64,000 nucleotides of DNA, from positions 1,475,986 through 1,539,985 of the forward strand of contig NW_019091386.1 in the NCBI RefSeq assembly GCF_001949145.1, read 5' to 3'. Below the pieces are notes generated by a model that was given only the letters and a program-made list of their open reading frames with translations, ran no database searches and was not told where the DNA came from. Below, in pieces: positions 56,801 through 64,000 of the stretch (the first letter of the stretch is position 1; every line of letters begins with the position of its first letter). The position numbers and the translations under genes are program-made. This stretch comes from Acanthaster planci (taxonomy: Eukaryota > Echinodermata > Asteroidea > Valvatida > Acanthasteridae).

Positions 56801-59383
56801 AAAGTCTAACCCACAACCTTGAGACAATACGCCTTTTGCAATCAGCAATGTAATTTTACCATTCACCCTCAATCCTCCAAAACCAACCGGAGGATTTTGA
56901 AGGACTGAGGATGGTTAGGGTTGATGTGGCTGTGTGTTGGGGATGTTAATTTTACACTAGATGTTGCCCTTACACCAAAGTGTATATTCACACTGAATTC
57001 TCATCAGTGTACTCCAAGAATTGTGAAAACTCACAAGCTGGCTCAGGTTTGATAGTGATTTGAATGGTTAACACGTCTGCACTAGTAAGCAGGAAGTCGT
57101 AGGTTCATATCTTACGGAGCCAGCTTGTGACTTCTTTCATAACTGACAGACCACAGTGAGTCTACAGTATGAATATACATGTCTGTGTACAAACAAAACC
57201 TGGTATGAAAAAAGTTTAAAATAATGCTGCCATACATTTTTGAATTATGTCAACTTCTATCAAACAACCCTGGTTTATTCCAACCGTTTTGTAAGTGCGG
57301 TACTGTTGTTGTCTTACACGTACATAATTCTCGCCAAAGTTTTTCTGGCCATGTTTGTAGGCCTCCAAGACCATCTCCTTGGGTTTCGTCTTGGTGACGG
57401 CAACAAGCCTCAGGTTTGGCGATTCTTGGGATATTCTCTGCCAAGAAAGACCAAGAAATGTACACCAAATGGTCACAACCTTATGAAAAAAGTGATTCCC
57501 TGTCATTCTTCCATACTCTCCAAGATCCTTTGAAAATCCACACAGCAATTAAGGATTATTTTGCAATTAAAGACAGTGGAGCAAAGACAATTTTGGGACT
57601 TGCTGCCTGCTGGAGGTTGGAGTGCAAACAATGTGCCCTTCATTTCTTATTCAGAGTAAAGTCCCACACCAAAATTCGAAGGGAGTTCGAGTTATCACAA
57701 ATGAAGTCAATTTTCAGATATTTTATGAACTTCACGTTAAGCTGGTGTCTCCTCAAGTTTAAACTTACATTTCATCTTTTTGCTTATTAAAAAAGTATCA
57801 CAATGCCAGTTGCTTGGAACCTTACATGTATACTTTCACAGTTCGAGTACACAAGGACAGAAAAATGTGCAAGAACTGTAATGCATGGGGGAAATTCATG
57901 AAATTTCCTCTTTCCCAAATACTTTCGGAGAAAAGAATGCTTGCCAGAAATTCAGCAATAAGTATGTCAAACATATGTAGGCCTTAACACTAGTTCCACT
58001 CGGACAGTTTTGAATAATGGTCAAAAGTGGGGAGGGCACGGTTCCCTATGTCACATTTACAGTCCTTTGCAGCTCTTCTACAAAGCAAAATTTCCAATAA
58101 TATACATTATTAAAGGTATTTTACAGAAAGTAGAAAATAAATTTGTTTCTCATCTGGGTTTTTAAAGGAGAAAAGGTGGCCTTCTTTTTTTTTGATGGTA
58201 CCGTTTTCCAAACATGTGAAAGGACTTGTGTATTTGAATGAGTTTACATCATATCTATCAGGTTTTAAACTTGCATTTCTTTCACTGGAAAGAAACAAAA
58301 AGTCCAAATCAAGATTGTCTTCCAAGTCTTCCAAAAAACAAAGACATGGAAGACTAGAGGCTAAGAGGGTGAAGACAAGAAACTGTTTCATTTTTAGTAG
58401 CAAACACTGTCTGAGGTTTGTTTTCACAGTGAAGTTTGGTCCAAGGCTGTAAGAATCATAACCATGATTCTAACAATATGGCTCTCATTCTACAGTGTGC
58501 TTTTAGTTTTAAAACATTTCGCCATATGCCACTACGATGGTGTTCATTAACCACACCCGTACAATGGGATGAAAAAATGTATCTGCCAGTATTAGGCCTA
58601 AAACTAATTTTCCCTCAACTGTGTCAGGACATGTTTTGGTTCTGACGGCTAGTAAGTCACTGTAGGGAATAATTACTGGCGTCCACATATGGAACTCTTT
58701 CTGAAAAAAAAAACAGCCATTTAGGCCTCCTTACAAAACACTTCGAATTTTTCAGACCAGTGTCATTGGGATTTATGCACAGGGTATAGCGTCTGTACAT
58801 GGAACTCTTTCCAATGGTTTCAACTTAAAATTTTGATATCACTAGTATCAGACCACATTCATTTAAGCCATAGGTGATCTTTGAACAAAATGATTAAGGT
58901 TTCCTTAGAGACTGATATTTCTTCAACTAGTCTGCTTTCTTCCCCACATTATCGTCCAGTACTTCAGTATACAGCAAGTGTTATATGTTGTCAACCGACA
59001 CGACCGACTTCCGCATTGCCGTGTTGATTGCGACATCACGATGTCCTACAGAGCACTGACCACACCGCAGCTCAACTGGTGCTTTTGTTGTTGCCTCGTA
59101 ATGTACATGTACAACCGAATAGGGTTTCTGCAGCACGTCTCCAGTACTTTTCCATCATGCACGAACTCCGACCCAAAATTTTCCAACTGCAATCCAGCAG
59201 CTGATTCCCAACAACAGACCCTCTGACTGATGAAATCTCAAGACAAAGTGGGAAAATGCATCGACTCACCTCATTTCTGGACTGCCATGCCGCCTCCGTC
59301 CGCTGGAGGACGGCCTGTAATGCCCTCCCTATTTGCCCAAATTCGCCTTCGGTGGCCATCACAGCGTTAAACACCCGATGCAT
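53878..59383 (-). CDS. PLPBP: Pyridoxal phosphate homeostasis protein (PROSC/YggS family), seven exons
   Basis: Exons: 59383-59270, 57437-57324, 56491-56380, 55871-55737, 55385-55243, 54831-54733, 54066-53878. All junctions are GT-AG and the frame is open for 301 aa (human about 275). Landmarks in order: [15 protein letters not shown] with the PLP-binding lysine K54, [88 protein letters not shown], and [20 protein letters not shown]. The fold is a single-domain alanine-racemase-like TIM barrel that binds PLP without known catalysis and buffers the cofactor. The C-terminus after ARNY is a Gln/Pro/Glu-rich tail of 42 residues, longer than the human tail. The first ATG (59383) was chosen; an ATG at 59359 (MATEGEF) has a stronger context and may be used instead. 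Confidence 0.97.
57030..57207 (+). mobile_element. Diverged SINE copy in PLPBP intron 2
   Basis: The stretch acgtctgcactagtaagcag then gaagtcgtaggttcatatct matches the body of the SINE at 51335-51375. It ends with a related tail (acaaacaaaacctgg). B-box bases are degraded (ggttcatatct). Confidence 0.65.
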
Positions 59384-60282
59384 TGCGCACACACTTTCCG
59401 TACGTTGCGATCCGGTCCGTTGAGCAGCGCTATTGCTATGGATAATAATGATGCGCGGTATGCACCCGACGGCTGATGGCTGTCTTCATGCATAGACTAG
59501 CCTCAATTCCTTTGGGTGTTTAATTTTCCAAACAAAAGAAATTACACTTGTGGTGGCGCTCTACTGGTGGTCCGGTATGCATAAAATAGTCAACTGCCAC
59601 AGCCAACAGTGAGAAACGTTTGAGAAGCACATCCAACTAAAGTTCATTTTATGGTTTCTCATTTTCTTTTCGAATTTCAATTCATTTACTTTTGAAAATA
59701 TTGCCTTTTAGGAGATTTTTTCCACAAAAGGTCACCCCTAAAAAGCAGTTGCTAAGCACTCCTCCGAGTCGCCATTTTGAAAAATCGATGCCTACACTTC
59801 TCAAAAAATAGGCCTTTTTCAGGCAGTGATATCTTCAAGTTCCAAATCTCACTCAGATACAAGTTGCCACTCGTTTTGGTAACCTAAATGAGTCTCTTCT
59901 ACAAATCTTCAAAGTTTTTGGGTCACAAAATGCTATATTTTGTGGAGAATTTGAGTGCATTACTAATTGGGATTTGGTCAACACACGCAAGCGCAGTTTT
60001 CAGCAAATTTAAGTGGTTCAAATTGCCAGTGCAATGGAACAGGCGCAGGGTGCACTGCGCACTACTAATAAGGTCAGAGCGTGAGATAGAGCGGGCAACC
60101 AAAGTTCCTGAAGCCTTTCAAACAAAGTTTTAAAAAAAGTGTTATCGGGTCCTTCAGATTTCAAATGATTTTAAAATTTTAGTAAGTTGACCAATTAGAT
60201 TTCTAAAATGTCCGCAGAAATACATCTCGACGCCCCAAAAGTGAACGTTCCCGTCTGTCAAGTGTCAGCAGTATGGAAGACG
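59384..60282. other. PLPBP upstream region
   Basis: This presumably holds the PLPBP promoter next to the start codon. The first 100 bp are relatively GC-rich. No TATA box, other gene or repeat was recognised. Confidence 0.4.
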
Positions 60283-61290
60283 AAAGTGGTATGGAGGACG
60301 AAAACTGAGTGGCCACCTGCTTTTCTGCTATCAGAATAGTAGAAAAGCAGATATGTTAGGGTAACGTGCAATTTCGACTTCTACTTTTCTGCCACCTCAA
60401 AAAGCAGATCGAACATTGTTTGGTTATGCTTTTTTCTATTTTTCTGCTTTTCTGCTTCAAGAAAAGCAAATTCACTTTTTATTCATTCGCTGGCGGCCGA
60501 AAAACGGCCATCTGCTTTTCTCCTTTCGAGCAGGCAGAAATTTGGATCAAGCATTTTGGCGACAACCGTGAATTCAACTTTTCTGCTTGTGTGATACCGG
60601 AAAAGCAGATGGGAGGTGAATGGGGGTCATGAACCAGGAGGTTACGACCATTTCCTTTTGGGGGAGTGAACGTATGGAAAGCAGTACCTAGGGACCAATC
60701 CCATACGGCAGTATCAGTGTCCCCGTGAGGCAGAGAAAACAGCATCTAACGAAATACAGTTTTACAACTATCATCCAACAGACACAAAAGCTTGCTTGGG
60801 CCAGGGCAAACATGTGAATCGTTCATCAGGGTGGACTGTAATTATTGGCTTATACGTCTTCAATACACAAGAAAGGAAATGGTCATAACCTGAGGTTCCT
60901 GACCCCGTTCACGGCAATGGAAGGCACAAAAGCAGATGGTCACTTTTCGGCCACCTATGTAAAATCTGCTTTTAGTTCCGGTATCACAAAAGCAGAAAAG
61001 TTGAATTCACGGTTGTCGTCAAAATGTTCGATCCAAATTTCTGCTTGCTTGAAAGCAAAAAAAAAAAAAACAGATGGCCGCTTTTCGGCCGCCAGCGAAT
61101 GAAGAAAAAGAAAAATCTGCTTCTCTTGAAGCAGAAAAGCAGGAAAATGCATAACCAAACAATATTCATAGTGCTTTTTGAGGTGGCAGTAAACTAGAAA
61201 GTCGAAATTGCACGTTACCATAATATAAAATCTGCTTTTCTACCATTCTGATATAAAAAAATCAGATGGCCAATTTTCATCCTCCATAAT
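60283..61290. mobile_element. Fold-back element with long inverted arms
   Basis: The left arm (60283-60659) and right arm (60871-61290) are imperfect reverse complements along almost their whole length. Matched pairs include gtaacgtgcaatttcgac (60361) with gtcgaaattgcacgttac (61201), gtgaattcaacttttctgct with agcagaaaagttgaattcac, and gaccatttcctttt with gaaaggaaatggtc. Both arms are packed with CTGCTTTTCTGC-type motifs. The spacer is about 210 bp. Open frames in the two arms are mirror images and not independent genes. The outermost matching bases are ggtatggaggacgaaaact and attttcatcctccataat. Confidence 0.85.
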
Positions 61291-64000
61291 TAAAGATTGT
61301 GACAGCGAGGTCAATTTTCTGTTCAACTTAATCAGAGTTGGTTACCTCAGTTTATTTTAATATCCCTTCTCTGCAGGAGACTGGGGCCCCCGGAAAGCCA
61401 GGTTGGTTGATGGTTGCCAATTTTTGGTGAGTAGTGAATGTAGCCACATCAGCTATACGTGCGAAGTCGTTTATTTTATCATTTCATTCAATCAACTATA
61501 GATATTGTGTCAATCGTACATTCGTACCTTGGTGCACTGACTTCACAAATCGATGTCCGACGCCCCCCCCCCCCCGCGCCCCGGGCTGATCCCCCGCGCT
61601 GCACGCACTGTGCACACTGATGCAACCAGGTGTCCCTTGCACCGGCCGGAGGTGTGGATTCTGCCCAAAGCTTCAGATCCCATCTCCACCAAAACTAGAA
61701 AATACCCGACAATTATTTTGGATTCAACTAATTCAACTGAAATGAATGTTCACACGTTCGTGACCATGTGTTACATTAACAATAAAATTCATCATTTGAT
61801 GAGGACCGTGAACTTGTACCGTTCGGAGTTCCAGTTATTCATCTCGTGATCAATCACAAGTGAACAGTTGTTACCGTTGGCGGCGCTGTGATAAATTAAC
61901 ATATTGTCGGGTTCCCTTTTCAAAGAACGACGGATGTGTTTACTTAAGTCAAGGCCTTTGACTAGCCATGCACACAACGTACTGAGAAAAATCGAAATCG
62001 TACGATGTTTGTCAATCACATGGTTGAACAGGGCCTAGAGTGATGTTGGTCTGGTTGGCGTTATCGTAATAAAGCCCTAAAAAACCGTAGTGAAGATTGG
62101 TGAGTAAAGAATTACAGTTAGTTCGCTGCGTTCGGAGTGTTGACGCAACTAAAGAAATAAAGTATGTTGCTGTGCATACAGTCAGTCACTCCAAAAAGCT
62201 GAATGGCTTGCCTTGAAGTTGAACCTTAGTTGACGGTCAGGCCGACCGTCAACCATGTCGATGGGCCGACTTCCCCGCGCCGCTCACCTTGCCACATGGC
62301 AAGTTGCCGGTGTTTCAACTTCAAGTACGATGGGTTACTTTATTATCGCGTTAGTTATCACATTTCCCGATCAAAAAAAAGATTGCTCGCTCACCTTCCT
62401 GAATTATCCTATCCTTGCTGGTGTTTAATTCTTACTTTTTAACTTGATTGATAAGCATGATAAGATTTTGTTTGTGGTCCATTTTATTTTCTGTAAGTCT
62501 AAAGTGTCTCAGAAATTCTGTGTTTCTGTGTGCACCATATACATGATACTGCATATATGCAAGTGGAGGCAGAGTCTTTATTGTGGTTTCAAGAAATGGT
62601 TTCTGAGACTACGATGGCCTTTAAAGCACTTAGATTATGGATAAATAAAGATAAAACTTAAGTTAAAAGAATAATTTTGTAACCTCATTTTGTGGTAATG
62701 TTTATCTGTCATGCGTGTGGTTGACTCCATTTGTTTTCAGTCTTCTTAAATATGCCCTTGGCGTTGAGAACGAGATGGGAATAATTGCACTGCGTCACCT
62801 TACACTTAGTAATCCGGCAAGGAATGACTTCATTTTTTCCCCAGGACTTTTTTACCCCAATCTGAAATGTAGCAGAAACCTTGATTTGATATTCATCTTA
62901 TTACTTAAATTAGTGTTTTCCGAAGGAACAATAAACATGAGGATATCACAGATTTCATTTTCTTGGTGGACTCGTTCTTTTATCTGTGTCTGAAACAGTC
63001 ATTCAGGTTTAATGAAATGGTAATAACTCTTAGGGAATTAAAACTCATAAAACAGACATTTTAAATATTTTATTCAAAATACATGTATATCCTTGCAAAT
63101 GTCTTCAGGTTGCATAAGAAAAGCTACAAAATTGAAATTATTCGCTATATATTGAGGAAAAAGTAAGTTTGATACAAGTCTATTGTAATGGAGATTGGGG
63201 TGCGCTTTATGCGGATAAAAAGTTTTTCAGTGCAGAAGCCCTTGTTTTGACTCTGAAGGAAATAAATTGGCACTGTCGCAGTTAAAACATGTCTTTAGAC
63301 ACCTCTGACCATTTCGGATTGACACATCAGTATGAGAACCCAGCAATGTATGTCCCTGGGCAGGGCAGTGTTACAAATAACTGTTAAAGAGATACATGGT
63401 AGGTAATGACAGACATGAAGAAAAATTAATAATCTTCAGAAAAGTTACATCTTTTATTAAACTTCAGGTCCCAAAAAATTGTCTCTGGTCAGACTGATGA
63501 TCTGAAATTGATGTGGCGATGCGTTTTTTTTTTCCTCCAGGGTTGGATTTTACAGACAATTGCCCTACATGCATGGATTTGTTGGACTTGACCAGCTTTA
63601 TTATGATTATAAGCTGACAACAAACAACTTTGTATCCATAGTCTGCTATCATTGTTCAACATCTCGTCAATATCTATAGTCCTGATTAAAAGATAAAGCT
63701 GCCTGCAAAGATGGTGAGGCAGTGCGACAGTAGAGGGCTCTGTTGCAGCTTTCGCAGAGAAAAAAGTTGATTTGCGTGCCTGAAATTGATGTGCGCTTAC
63801 CAGAGACAAAAGGCTTTTTTTTTGGCCTTACCGAAACTTAAGGAAACTTGCAAAATTTGTCACTCTGATTTTAAAAAACTAATCCTCAGGGTATTAGTTA
63901 TTAAGAAAAGAGAATTAAGAAAAGAAATCCCCACACAAAAAAGAAAAAGAAAAGAAAAAAGAGAAATAAAGTGGAAAACCTTTCTGTTTTGGTATTTAGT
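61291..64000. other. Region with no recognised gene
   Basis: I find no exon with family identity on either strand. Minor features are a C-run followed by GC-rich sequence (61561-61590), a perfect 10 bp stem with 5 nt loop (gttgacggtc/gaccgtcaac, 62229-62253) and a purine-rich A/G tract (about 63905-63970). A small unrecognised gene or non-coding exon cannot be excluded. Confidence 0.5.

Noticed and set aside
60366-61221. Two similar 88-codon frames on opposite strands
   Set aside because: They are the two arms of the fold-back element read in opposite directions, so similarity is structural, not evidence of a gene pair.
62229-62300. Hairpins (gttgacggtc/gaccgtcaac and cttgcc/ggcaag) as a possible RNA gene
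   Set aside because: Short isolated stems without a matching known RNA fold, promoter or terminator; probably chance or repeat debris.

Overview
The window is animal nuclear DNA. Coding sequence is split into short exons with GT-AG introns of roughly 0.3-4 kb, start contexts and poly(A) signals are eukaryotic, and two encoded proteins carry mitochondrial presequences. DIRS-type and P-element-type transposon relics, several small inverted-repeat elements, tRNA-derived SINE pieces and many short ACATGT-rich stretches suggest a marine invertebrate. I lean towards a deuterostome (echinoderm, hemichordate or amphioxus), but the sequence does not prove this. One ambiguous base (11709) shows it is a draft assembly.

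Layout. (1) 190-6758, minus: a secreted PEBP4-like phosphatidylethanolamine-binding protein, with one small exon unresolved. (2) 8857-14299 and 22860-28353, plus: two intact nine-exon aldo-keto reductase genes, each 315 aa. They lie in a tandem segmental duplication (units about 6852-16159 and 22382-29562). The duplication carried the PEBP-AKR intergenic region but not the PEBP coding sequence. (3) 16.4-20.8 kb: a decayed DIRS-like tyrosine-recombinase retrotransposon, then a decayed P-element/THAP9-like transposase on the minus strand (about 20.98-21.9 kb). Both lie between the two duplicated units. (4) 31476-36995, minus: a complete seven-exon mitochondrial peroxiredoxin (PRDX3). (5) 37508-47936, plus: a complete fourteen-exon mitochondrial Hsp70 (mortalin, HSPA9), with a long 3' region to about 50.68 kb. 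PRDX3 and HSPA9 are head to head with 512 bp between start codons, and a short G-rich telomere-like repeat lies in the gap. (6) 53878-59383, minus: a complete seven-exon pyridoxal-phosphate homeostasis protein (PLPBP/YggS family). (7) 59.4-64 kb: no recognisable gene, but a 1 kb fold-back element with arms of about 380-420 bp.

How they fit together. The divergent PRDX3-HSPA9 pair joins matrix peroxide removal and matrix protein import/folding, which makes shared promoter control plausible. The AKR pair looks like a tandem duplication whose protein differences cluster near the substrate pocket. The MITE-like elements can be read precisely in several places, most clearly a 280 bp hAT-like insertion with an 8 bp target duplication present in only one AKR copy. 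I found no prokaryotic operon, CRISPR array or clearly undescribed multi-gene system. The most unusual structures are the fold-back element, the compact mitochondrial divergent promoter and the patchy divergence of the AKR copies. Exon coordinates were derived by hand from splice sites, reading frame and family similarity.
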